Below are positions 1 to 7,786 of a DNA stretch of 64,000 nucleotides, in pieces (positions within the stretch are counted from its first letter, which is position 1; each line of letters opens with the position of its first letter). The stretch spans positions 2,356,001 through 2,420,000 of the forward strand of contig NZ_CP158375.1 of NCBI RefSeq assembly GCF_041021955.1, given 5' to 3'. Source of the stretch: Caulobacter sp. 73W. Lineage in GTDB: Bacteria; Pseudomonadota; Alphaproteobacteria; Caulobacterales; Caulobacteraceae. The notes beneath the pieces were generated by a model. That model worked only from the letters and a program-made list of their open reading frames with translations, was not told where the DNA came from and did no database searches. The position numbers and the translations under genes were made by a program.

Positions 1-1
1 G

Positions 2-1318
2 GCCAAGCCGGGCCAGCCGCCGGTCGGGGCCGCTGGCCTCGGCGTTCCGGCGGCGCGCGCGCCCTCGGGCGACGGCGGCGGCGTGCCGCTGGCCATCCTG
101 TTCGCCTTTCTCGGCGGCCTGATCTTGAACCTGATGCCTTGCGTCTTCCCGGTGCTGTCCATGAAAGCGGCGTCCCTGGCGGGGCACGCCCATGACGCGC
201 GTGAAGCGCGGACCCAAGGGCTGGCGTTTCTAGCCGGGGTGCTGGTCACCTTCCTGGCCCTGGCGGGGGCGCTGATCGCCGCCCGCGCCGCCGGCCAGGC
301 GGTGGGCTGGGGCTTCCAGCTGCAGTCGCCGGCGGTGGTCGGGGTGCTGTCCCTGGTCATGCTGCTGACGGCGCTCAACCTGTCTGGCGTGTTCGAGGTC
401 GGGACCTCCGTCCAGGGCGCGGGCCAGGGCCTGGCGTCCAGGGGCGGGCTGGCGGGCTCGTTCTTCACCGGGGTGCTGGCGGTGATCGTGGCCGCGCCCT
501 GCACCGCGCCGTTCATGGCCCCGGCCATCGGGGTCGCCCTGACCCAGCCCGCGCTCGGCTCGCTGGCCATCTTCTTGTTCCTGGGCCTGGGCCTGGCCGC
601 GCCCTATGTGGCGATCTCCTTCTCGCCCGCCCTGCTGCGCCGCTTTCCCAAGCCCGGCCCGTGGATGGACGTGCTGAAGAAGGTCCTGGCCTTCCCGATG
701 TACGGCGCGGCGGCCTGGCTTGTCTGGGTGTTCTCCCTGCAGGCCGGCTCCACCGGCCTCGCCGCGCTTCTGGCCTGCGGGTTGGTGGTCGCCTTCGTCG
801 CCTGGCTGTTCGGCCTGTCCCAGCGCCAGACCGCCCCGCGCACGCGCTGGCTGGCGGGCGGCGCGGCGATCCTGACCGCCGTCGGCGTCGTCGCCGTGAT
901 GATCCCCCTGGCCAAGGGCGGCGCCGCGCCAACCTCCGGTTCGGCCGCGGCCGTCACCTCCGCCGAACTGCCTTCGGAGCCGTGGTCGCCCGAGCGGGTG
1001 GCGGCGCTTCAGGCCGAGGGTCGGCCGGTGTTCGTCAACTTCACCGCCGCCTGGTGCGTCACCTGTCAGGTGAACGACAAGGTCGCCCTGTCGACCCAGC
1101 CGGTGGTCGACGCCTTCAAGGCCGCTGACGCCGTCTACATGGTCGCCGACTGGACTAACCGCGACGCCAAGATCGCCCAGGCGCTGTCCGACCACGGCCG
1201 CGCGGGCGTGCCGCTCTATCTTGTGTATGGCGCAAAGGGCGGAGACGCCGTCATACTGCCGCAGCTTCTGACCCCGGGCGCAGTGACCGAAGCCATCGAG
1301 GCCGCGACGCTGCGCTGA
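2..1318 (+). CDS. DsbD/ScsB-like thiol:disulfide interchange protein (5' truncated by window edge)
   Basis: C-terminal part of a membrane reductase that carries electrons from cytoplasmic thioredoxin to periplasmic thiol proteins. The frame is open back to base 2, so the start lies outside the window; the GTG at 83 is probably internal. The visible protein begins with the DsbD-type membrane domain (NLMPCVFPVLSMK, with the Cys-Pro motif of the first helix; a second Cys in AAPCTAPFMAPA about 130 residues on), runs through about eight hydrophobic segments, and ends in a thioredoxin domain with the redox motif WCVTC near residue 330 counted from base 83. A secreted thioredoxin-fold protein follows 23 bases downstream and may be its redox client. 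The family is clear; which DsbD subtype it is cannot be told without the N-terminal domain. Confidence 0.9.
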   Translation, partial: AKPGQPPVGAAGLGVPAARAPSGDGGGVPLAILFAFLGGLILNLMPCVFPVLSMKAASLAGHAHDAREARTQGLAFLAGVLVTFLALAGALIAARAAGQAVGWGFQLQSPAVVGVLSLVMLLTALNLSGVFEVGTSVQGAGQGLASRGGLAGSFFTGVLAVIVAAPCTAPFMAPAIGVALTQPALGSLAIFLFLGLGLAAPYVAISFSPALLRRFPKPGPWMDVLKKVLAFPMYGAAAWLVWVFSLQAGSTGLAALLACGLVVAFVAWLFGLSQRQTAPRTRWLAGGAAILTAVGVVAVMIPLAKGGAAPTSGSAAAVTSAELPSEPWSPERVAALQAEGRPVFVNFTAAWCVTCQVNDKVALSTQPVVDAFKAADAVYMVADWTNRDAKIAQALSDHGRAGVPLYLVYGAKGGDAVILPQLLTPGAVTEAIEAATLR

Positions 1319-1341
1319 TCGAATATCGATTGGAGACTCCC

Positions 1342-1944
<603 letters not shown>

Positions 1945-2033
1945 GCGCCGCTGGAGCCCTTTCCAGCATTGGTCTTCATGACGCCGCCTTTTCCCTCTGC
2001 TAATCGCGGTTGGTCAGCAGAGGGAGAGCGACG

Positions 2034-3653
2034 ATGAGCAAGCTGGACGCGGCCTGGAGCCGTCTCGAGACCGCCGCCAGATCGGCGGGCGAAGGGCGCA
2101 TCGCTGATTTCTTCCAGGGCGAGCCAGACCGCCTGTCCCGCCTGACGGTGGAGGCGGCCGGCCTGTCGCTGGATCTCTCCAAGCAGAGCTGGACCCTTGA
2201 CGGCTTCGACGCCGCCCTCGACCTCGCCCGCGCGGCGGATGTGGAGGGCGCGCGCGCCGCCATGTTCGGCGGCGAGGCGATCAACACCTCCGAGGACCGC
2301 GCGGTCCTGCACGTGGCCCTGCGCGCGCCCAAGGACGCCGCCTACGGGGCCAAGGGCGAGGCGGTGATGGCCGACGTCGAGGAGGTCCGCGCCCGCATGA
2401 AGGCCTTTGCCGAGCAGGTCCGCTCCGGCGCGGTCAAGAGCTCCAGCGGCAAGCCGTTCAAGACCATCCTGCACATCGGCATCGGCGGCTCGGACCTTGG
2501 TCCCCGCCTGTTGTGGGACGCCCTTCGCCCAGTGACGCCGCAGATCGACGTGCGCTTCGTGGCCAATGTGGACGGCGCGGAGTTCGAGCTGGTCACCGCC
2601 GACATGGATCCGGCGCAGACCCTGGTCATCGTCGTCTCCAAGACCTTCACCACCCAGGAGACCATGGCCAACGCCCAGGCTGCCCGCGACTGGCTGAGCG
2701 CGGCCCTGGGCGAGGAGGCCGCCAGGAGGCACCTGGCCGCCGTCTCCACCGCCCTCGACAAGACCTCGACCTTCGGCGTGCCCGATGATCGGGTGTTCGG
2801 CTTCTGGGACTGGGTGGGCGGCCGCTACTCCCTGTGGTCCTCGGTCAGCCTGTCGGTGGCGATCGCCGCCGGCTGGGACGTCTTCGAGCGCTTCCACGCC
2901 GGGGCGGTCCAGATGGACACGCACTTCCGTGACGCCCCGCTGGACAGGAACGCGCCGGTCCTGCTGGCCCTGGCCCAGGTGTTCAACCGCAACGGCCTTG
3001 GCCGTCCCGCCCGCTCGGTGGTGGCCTACGCCTATCGTCTGAGCCGCCTGTCGGCCTTCCTCCAGCAGCTGGAGATGGAGTCCAACGGCAAGCAGATCGG
3101 CAAGGACGGCAAGCCGGTCGCGCACGGCACCTCGGCCATCGTCTTCGGCGGCGAGGGGACCAACGTCCAGCACGCCTACTTCCAGGCCATGCACCAGGGG
3201 ACCGACATCACCCCCATGGAGCTGATCGGCCTGGCGGCGACTGACGAAGGTCCGGCCGGCATGCACGCCAAGCTGTTGTCGAACCTGCTGGCCCAGGCGG
3301 AGGCCTTTATGGTCGGCCGGTCCGAGGACGAGGTTCGCAAGGAGCTGGCCGACAAGGGCGTGGACGCCGCGACCGTCGAGATCATGGCTCCGCAGCGCAC
3401 TTTCCCCGGCAACCGCCCGTCAACCCTGATCCTGCTGGATCGCCTGACGCCGGAGACCTTCGGCGCCCTGATCGCCCTCTATGAGCACAAAACCTTCGTC
3501 GAGGGCGTGATCTGGGGGATCAACAGCTTCGACCAGTGGGGCGTGGAGCTGGGCAAGGTGATGGCCGGCCGCATCCTGCCGGAGCTGGAGGGCGGCGCGC
3601 CGGCCGATCACGATCCGTCCACCACCGCCCTGATCGCCAAGCTGAAGGCGTGA
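2034..3653 (+). CDS. pgi: Glucose-6-phosphate isomerase
   Basis: 539 residues, the usual length of the long bacterial Pgi. It interconverts glucose 6-phosphate and fructose 6-phosphate in the cytosol. Both family signatures are present: FGFWDWVGGRYSLWSSVSLS with the sugar-phosphate loop, and GINSFDQWGVELGK near the C-terminus. The phosphate-binding IGIGGSDLGPRL and the segment ESNGKQIGKDG are also visible. The ATG at 2034 has a good ribosome site (AGGGAGAG) and is preferred over a TTG at 2010. It appears to be a single-gene unit between the redox pair and the his operon. Confidence 0.97.
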   Translation: MSKLDAAWSRLETAARSAGEGRIADFFQGEPDRLSRLTVEAAGLSLDLSKQSWTLDGFDAALDLARAADVEGARAAMFGGEAINTSEDRAVLHVALRAPKDAAYGAKGEAVMADVEEVRARMKAFAEQVRSGAVKSSSGKPFKTILHIGIGGSDLGPRLLWDALRPVTPQIDVRFVANVDGAEFELVTADMDPAQTLVIVVSKTFTTQETMANAQAARDWLSAALGEEAARRHLAAVSTALDKTSTFGVPDDRVFGFWDWVGGRYSLWSSVSLSVAIAAGWDVFERFHAGAVQMDTHFRDAPLDRNAPVLLALAQVFNRNGLGRPARSVVAYAYRLSRLSAFLQQLEMESNGKQIGKDGKPVAHGTSAIVFGGEGTNVQHAYFQAMHQGTDITPMELIGLAATDEGPAGMHAKLLSNLLAQAEAFMVGRSEDEVRKELADKGVDAATVEIMAPQRTFPGNRPSTLILLDRLTPETFGALIALYEHKTFVEGVIWGINSFDQWGVELGKVMAGRILPELEGGAPADHDPSTTALIAKLKA

Positions 3654-3668
3654 GATCGCGGCGGGGTA

Positions 3669-3704
3669 TGGTCAGTTAATCCCTTCTCGGCTATAGCCCC
3701 GCCC
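3669..3704 (+). promoter_or_regulatory. Possible promoter of the his leader
   Basis: A CTATAG hexamer (3691-3696) stands about 9 bases before the leader-peptide GTG, with a weak TGGTCA (3669-3674) 16 bases upstream. If this is the -10, transcription would start at or next to the GTG and the leader would be translated leaderless, since there is no purine-rich ribosome site. This is inference from spacing only. Confidence 0.3.
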
Positions 3705-3782
3705 GTGACCTGCACCGCGCACCACCATCACGGCCACCACCACCCGACCTCATGGGGGACGGGCCAGGGTCGCGCGGCTTAA
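3705..3782 (+). CDS. his operon leader peptide (HHHHGHHH)
   Basis: A 25-codon ORF starting at GTG and ending at TAA reads MTCTAHHHHGHHHPTSWGTG and then QGRAA. Seven of eight successive codons (3720-3743) are His codons. A run of codons for the end product just upstream of hisS-hisZ-hisG is the hallmark of transcription attenuation by ribosome stalling, as in enterobacterial his leaders. The start may be leaderless. The ORF is too short for ordinary gene finders. The peptide itself is unlikely to have a function; it measures charged His-tRNA, which fits the presence of the histidyl-tRNA synthetase gene in the operon. Confidence 0.85.
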   Translation: MTCTAHHHHGHHHPTSWGTGQGRAA

Positions 3783-3826
3783 AGCCCAGCACATCCCGGC
3801 CAAAGCCCCCGCCAAGGCGGAGGCTT
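3776..3826 (+). promoter_or_regulatory. Attenuator-like hairpins of the his operon
   Basis: The strongest hairpin pairs 3803-3813 (AAGCCCCCGCC) with 3816-3826 (GGCGGAGGCTT), with one mismatch and a very short loop. The segment GGCTT at 3776-3780 can pair with AAGCC at either 3782-3786 or 3803-3807, so alternative, mutually exclusive folds exist between the end of the leader peptide and hisS. No run of T follows the stem, so control could act through Rho or on hisS translation rather than by classical intrinsic termination. The structures are seen in sequence; the mechanism is inferred. Confidence 0.55.
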
Positions 3827-3869
3827 GCAGCAAGCGCTCCGTCGTCCTCTCGAACCGACGAAAAGCGCC

Positions 3870-5339
3870 ATGACCGAAGAAATCTTCCGCCCCGAAGCCC
3901 GCGCCCCCCGAGGGTTCGCTGACAAGCGCGCGCCGCAGCTGCGCTCCGAGCGCGCCATCCTGGAGGCCGTGTCCAAGGTCTATGAAAGCTACGGCTTCGA
4001 GGCGCTGGACACCGGGGCCTTCGAGTATGCCGACGCCCTGGGCAAGTTCCTGCCGGACAGCGACCGTCCGAACGAAGGCGTCTTCGCCCTGCAGGATGAC
4101 GACGAACAGTGGATGGCCCTGCGCTATGACCTGACCGCCCCGCTGGCGCGGTTCGCGGCGCAGAACTGGGAGACCCTGCCCAAGCCGTTCCGCCGCTACG
4201 CCTTCGGCACGGTGTGGCGCAACGAAAAGCCCGGTCCGGGCCGCTTCCGCGAATTCATCCAGTGCGACGCCGACACGGTGGGCTCGGCCCGTCCCGAGGC
4301 GGACGCCGAGATCATCGCCATGGCCGTGGCCGGCCTGGAGGCCGCCGGTCTGCCGCGCGGCCAGGCGGTCATCAAGATCAACAACCGCAAGCTCCTCAAC
4401 GGCCTGCTCACCGCCGCCGGCGTCGAGACCGCGGGCCAGAAGCTGGGCGTGCTGCGCGCCGTGGACAAGCTGGACCGCCTGGGCGCGGAAGGCGTCAAGC
4501 TGCTGCTGGGCGAGGGGCGCAAGGACGAGAGCGGCGCCTTCACCAAGGGCGCCGGCCTGACCGGCAAGGCGATCGACTCGGTGCTGGCCTTCGTGGCCGC
4601 CGGGGCGGCGTCACGCGGCGCGACCCTGGACGCCTTGTCGGCGGTGATCGGCGGTTCGCCCGAGGGCGACGAAGGCCTGGCGGAGCTGGCCGCCATCGAC
4701 GCGGCGCTGAAGGGCCTGGGCGTGGCCGAGGACCAGGCGCTGTTCGATCCGTCGATCGTGCGCGGTCTGGAGTACTACACGGGCGCGGTGTTCGAGGCCG
4801 AGCTGCTGCTGAGCACCACCGACGAGAAGGGCGAGGCCGTGCGCTTCGGCTCCATCGGCGGGGGCGGCCGCTATGACGACCTGATCGCCCGCTTCACCGG
4901 CCAGCCGGTCCCGGCCACCGGCTTCTCCTTCGGCGTCTCGCGCCTGGCCGCGGCGCTGAAGGCCGCCGGCCGTGACGCCGCCCAGGCCGCGCGCGGCCCG
5001 GTGGTGATCATCGCCTTCGACCAGGCGCACATGCCTGAGTACTTCGCGGTGGCGGGCGAGTTGCGCGCCGCCGGCGTCCCGGCCGAGGTCTATCTCGGTT
5101 CGTCGGGCATGAAGGCGCAGATGAAGTACGCCGACCGCCGCATGGCGCCGGCCGCGATCATGCTGGGCGGGGACGAGATCGCCGCCGGGACCGTGACCAT
5201 CAAGGATCTGGACCTGGGCCGTGAGCTGGCCGCCGGGGTGTCGGACAACGCCGAGTGGAAGGCGACCCGCCCGGGTCAGCAGACCATCGCGCGCGACGAG
5301 CTGGTCGCGGCCGTCAAGCGGATCACGGAGGGCGGCTGA
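3870..5339 (+). CDS. hisS: Histidine--tRNA ligase (HisRS)
   Basis: 489 residues. Charges tRNA-His with histidine using ATP. Class II motifs are seen in order: the first helix RSERAILEAVSKVYESYGFE, LRYDLTAPLARF, motif 2 YAFGTVWRNEKPGPGRFREF, the HisRS-specific GLEYYTGAVFEAEL, and GGGGRYDDLIARF. A C-terminal anticodon-binding domain follows. The ATG at 3870 is chosen over a TTG at 3825 because the family begins just before FADKRAPQLRSE; its ribosome site is weak. Its TGA overlaps the ATG of hisZ by one base. The His-codon leader upstream implies that the enzyme responds to the level of charged tRNA-His. Confidence 0.96.
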   Translation: MTEEIFRPEARAPRGFADKRAPQLRSERAILEAVSKVYESYGFEALDTGAFEYADALGKFLPDSDRPNEGVFALQDDDEQWMALRYDLTAPLARFAAQNWETLPKPFRRYAFGTVWRNEKPGPGRFREFIQCDADTVGSARPEADAEIIAMAVAGLEAAGLPRGQAVIKINNRKLLNGLLTAAGVETAGQKLGVLRAVDKLDRLGAEGVKLLLGEGRKDESGAFTKGAGLTGKAIDSVLAFVAAGAASRGATLDALSAVIGGSPEGDEGLAELAAIDAALKGLGVAEDQALFDPSIVRGLEYYTGAVFEAELLLSTTDEKGEAVRFGSIGGGGRYDDLIARFTGQPVPATGFSFGVSRLAAALKAAGRDAAQAARGPVVIIAFDQAHMPEYFAVAGELRAAGVPAEVYLGSSGMKAQMKYADRRMAPAAIMLGGDEIAAGTVTIKDLDLGRELAAGVSDNAEWKATRPGQQTIARDELVAAVKRITEGG

Positions 5340-6469
5340 TGCGCTTGGAGAAGGCCATTCCCGCGACGGCGCTGGATGCGATCCGAGCGCCGTTCCTGAA
5401 CGCCGGCGCCCAGATGGCGGACTCGCCGGTGCTGCAGCCGCTGAGCCTGCTGCTCGACCTGTCGGGCGAGTCCATGCGCGCGCGCCTGTTCGTGGTGCAG
5501 GGCGACGGCGGCGAGGAGCTGGCCCTGCGGCCGGACTTCACCATCGGCGTGGCCCGCAGCCACATTGAGGCGGGGACCGCCATCGGCCGCTACTTCTATG
5601 AGGGAAAGGCCTTCCGTGTCGCCCCGCCGGGATCGGACCGGGCGGAGGAGTTCCTGCAGGTCGGGCTGGAGACCTTCGGCCCGCCGGAAGGCCCGCGCGC
5701 CGACGCCGAAGTCGCCGCTCTCGCTTGGAAGGCGTCGGTCGCTGGCGGACGGGATGACCTGACCCTGCTGCTGGGCGACGTGTCGCTGTTCAGCGCCTTT
5801 GTCGACAGCCTGGATCTGGCCGCGCCGCTGGCGGCGCGCCTGAAGCGGGCCTTCAGCCATCCCCGCCTGCTCAAGGCCGAGCTGGACGGCGAGCAGGCGT
5901 CCGTCGCGCCGACCGGCTCGGGCAAGCTGGCCAATCTGCTGGCCGGTCTGCCGGAGGCGGAGGCCGAGGAAGTCCTGCGCGAGCTGTGGGCCATGACCGG
6001 CGTCGAGCCGGTGGGCGGACGCCGCCCCGCCGATATCGTCCATCGCCTGATCGTCCGCGCCCAGGCGCAGGACGCGGGCCGCCTGTCGGCGGACGAGATC
6101 GCCGCCGTGCGCGGCTATCTGGCGATCAGCGATGCGCCGCGCGCCGCGCTGGCCGCCGTGAAGGGCCTGGCGGGCTCCAAGGGCGCCGCGCTGGACGCCG
6201 CGCTCAAGGCCTGGGACGTGCGTCTGTCGGCCTTGGACGAGCTGGGCGCCGACGAGGCGCGCATGACCCTGTCCACCGGCTTTGGCCGGGCCTTCGGCTA
6301 TTACGACGGGATGCTGTTCGAGGTGCGCAGCGCCGCCCTCGGCGAAGAGCGCCCGGTGGCGGCCGGCGGCCGCTATGACGGGCTGATGCCGCGCCTGGGC
6401 GGCCAGGCGGCCGGCGCCGTGGGCTGCATGGTGCGGCCGGCGCGGGCCTATGCGGGAGGCGTGGAATGA
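5339..6469 (+). CDS. hisZ: ATP phosphoribosyltransferase regulatory subunit HisZ
   Basis: 376 residues. A HisRS catalytic-domain paralog that does not charge tRNA but binds HisG and carries the histidine feedback site. It keeps the HisRS-like core (LRPDFTIGVARSHI, GRYFYEGKAFRVAPPG, TGFGRAFGYYDGMLFEV, AAGGRYDGLMPRLGG) but lacks the anticodon-binding domain. Start ATG at 5339 overlaps the hisS stop (TGATG), and its own stop overlaps hisG (ATGA), so the three genes are translationally coupled. Known biology: HisZ occurs with HisG that lacks its own regulatory domain. Confidence 0.93.
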   Translation: MRLEKAIPATALDAIRAPFLNAGAQMADSPVLQPLSLLLDLSGESMRARLFVVQGDGGEELALRPDFTIGVARSHIEAGTAIGRYFYEGKAFRVAPPGSDRAEEFLQVGLETFGPPEGPRADAEVAALAWKASVAGGRDDLTLLLGDVSLFSAFVDSLDLAAPLAARLKRAFSHPRLLKAELDGEQASVAPTGSGKLANLLAGLPEAEAEEVLRELWAMTGVEPVGGRRPADIVHRLIVRAQAQDAGRLSADEIAAVRGYLAISDAPRAALAAVKGLAGSKGAALDAALKAWDVRLSALDELGADEARMTLSTGFGRAFGYYDGMLFEVRSAALGEERPVAAGGRYDGLMPRLGGQAAGAVGCMVRPARAYAGGVE

Positions 6470-7428
6470 GCGAGCCCCTGATTTTCGCCATCCCCTCCAA
6501 GGGGCGGCTCAAGGAACAGGTCGAGGCCTGGCTGGCCGACTGCGGCTTCAAGCTGGAGGCCAGCGGCGGTTCGCGCGGCTATAGCGCCGAGCTGTCCGGC
6601 CTGCCGGGCGTGTCCGTGCGGCTGCTGTCGGCCGGCGACATCGCCGCCGCCCTGGCGTCGGGCGAGGTTCACCTGGGCATCACCGGCGAGGACTTGCTGC
6701 GCGAACAGGGCGAGGACCTGGATGCTCGCGTGGTGCTGCTGCGCGCCCTGGGCTTTGGCCGCGCCGATCTGGTGGTGGCCGCGCCCAAGAGCTGGCTGGA
6801 CGTGGACACCATGGCCGACCTGGATGAGGTGGGTCACATCCATCTGGCCCGCACGGGCCGCCGCCTTCGGGTTGCGACCAAGTATCTGGCCCAGACCCGT
6901 AGTTTCTTCGCCCGTCGCGGCGTGGCCGATTATCGCATCGTCGAATCCAGCGGCGCGACCGAGGGGGCTCCGGCCGCCGGGGCGGCGGAATTGGTGGTGG
7001 ACATCACCACCACGGGGGCGACCCTGGTCGCCAACGGCCTGAAGGTGCTGTCCGACGGCGTGATCCTGAAGAGCCAGGCGCAATTGGCGGCGGGCCTGGG
7101 AGCGTCCTGGACCGCCGACAACCTGGCCTCGGCCCGCCGGCTGGTGATCGCCATCGAGGCCCGCGCCCGCGCCATGGCCTTGGCGACCCTGGTGTGGCCG
7201 GCCGAGCAGGATGCCGCGGCGCGTCAGGCGACCGAGGCGTTCCTCGCCAAGGGGGCCACCCGCCGGGCGAACGGCCTGCTGATCGACAAGCGCGATCTGC
7301 TGGACGTCTGCGCCGCCCTGGGCGCTTCACGGGTGGAGCCGGTGACCGTCGCCCGGCCGGATTACGTCTTCGAGGCCGATTCTGGGGCCATTGAGGGTCT
7401 GGCCGCCCGCTTGAAGGATAAAAACTGA
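6466..7428 (+). CDS. hisG: ATP phosphoribosyltransferase catalytic subunit HisG
   Basis: 320 residues. First step of histidine biosynthesis: joins ATP and PRPP to phosphoribosyl-ATP. The N-terminal half shows the family's FAIPSKGRLKEQ, AGDIAAALASGEVHLGITGEDL and the PRPP-binding EGAPAAGAAELVVDITTTGATL. At 320 residues it is much longer than typical short HisG (about 210-230). The extra C-terminal part (about 90 residues, including ANGLLIDKRDLLDVCAALGA) does not look like the usual ACT-like regulatory domain. It overlaps hisZ by 4 bases (ATGA). Function is secure; the role of the extension is unknown. Confidence 0.93.
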   Translation: MSEPLIFAIPSKGRLKEQVEAWLADCGFKLEASGGSRGYSAELSGLPGVSVRLLSAGDIAAALASGEVHLGITGEDLLREQGEDLDARVVLLRALGFGRADLVVAAPKSWLDVDTMADLDEVGHIHLARTGRRLRVATKYLAQTRSFFARRGVADYRIVESSGATEGAPAAGAAELVVDITTTGATLVANGLKVLSDGVILKSQAQLAAGLGASWTADNLASARRLVIAIEARARAMALATLVWPAEQDAAARQATEAFLAKGATRRANGLLIDKRDLLDVCAALGASRVEPVTVARPDYVFEADSGAIEGLAARLKDKN

Positions 7429-7541
7429 CGCTCGTGCATAAAATTAACCCGGCGGGTTAAGACTTATCGACGCTAATGTACGGTTTTTCTTTCAATGCCT
7501 TGCAAAAACCGGCTTTGCGGCGTTGACAGCCTTCTTAATTT
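7429..7541 (+). other. Intergenic region after hisG
   Basis: Non-coding. It holds a perfect 7-bp inverted repeat TTAACCC-GGC-GGGTTAA (7444-7460) with no T-run behind it, a smaller GCAAA/TTTGC repeat near 7502-7518, and TTGACA at 7523-7528 that could be a -35 element. The two TTAA halves are 9 bases apart, not the 7 required for a CtrA site. Confidence 0.4.
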
Positions 7542-7690
7542 GCCGTTCTTTGTCCTTACCGGGAGACGAGAGCCGCCACAGAACGGCCCAGCTCCTAGGC
7601 GTTTCGGGGAGGAAACGCCCTCTAAGATCGAGTGATCGAGCAATAGCTGAACCCGTCGCGATATCCCCCGCGACGGGTTCAGTGTTTTTG
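7542..7690 (+). ncRNA. Candidate small RNA (or structured his 3' UTR)
   Basis: This 150-base stretch has no credible ORF but three successive perfect stems: GCCGTTCT/AGAACGGC (7542-7549 with 7580-7587), GGCGTTTC/GAAACGCC with loop GGGGAG (7598-7605 with 7612-7619), and a 13-bp terminator stem with T5. A further CAATAGC (7641-7647) can pair with GCTATTG (7692-7698) around the terminator. That is the shape of a trans-acting sRNA, either from its own promoter or released from the his mRNA tail. It does not match 6S, SRP, tmRNA or RNase P RNA as far as can be judged by eye, and no family name is claimed. If transcription began from the TTGACA at 7523, the first stem would be lost. Confidence 0.5.
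7648..7689 (+). terminator. Strong intrinsic terminator
   Basis: A perfect 13-bp stem TGAACCCGTCGCG (7648-7660) with CGCGACGGGTTCA (7669-7681), an 8-base loop, then TTTTT at 7685-7689. Reads on the plus strand and ends the his operon or the candidate sRNA. Confidence 0.9.
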
Positions 7691-7729
7691 GGCTATTGCG
7701 TCAAAATCCTCAAACAGATGTTCCAATGC

Positions 7730-7760
7730 AAAACGCCCGCCCCGGAGATCGGGACGGGCG
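7730..7760 (-). terminator. Intrinsic terminator of the M13 peptidase gene
   Basis: On the minus strand a 10-bp stem (plus 7751-7760 with 7734-7743, one G-T pair) is followed by TTTT (plus 7733-7730). It lies 27 bases after the peptidase stop codon. Confidence 0.8.
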
Positions 7761-7786
7761 CTGAAGCCTGATTGGGATTGGAGCGC

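Noticed and set aside
7444..7460. CtrA box
   Set aside because: The two TTAA halves are 9 bases apart, whereas CtrA needs TTAA-N7-TTAA; more likely a hairpin after hisG.
7542..7690. Naming the structured RNA as GsrN, 6S or another known sRNA
   Set aside because: No sigma-T promoter pattern, C-rich loop or rod-like 6S fold was seen, so no name is claimed.
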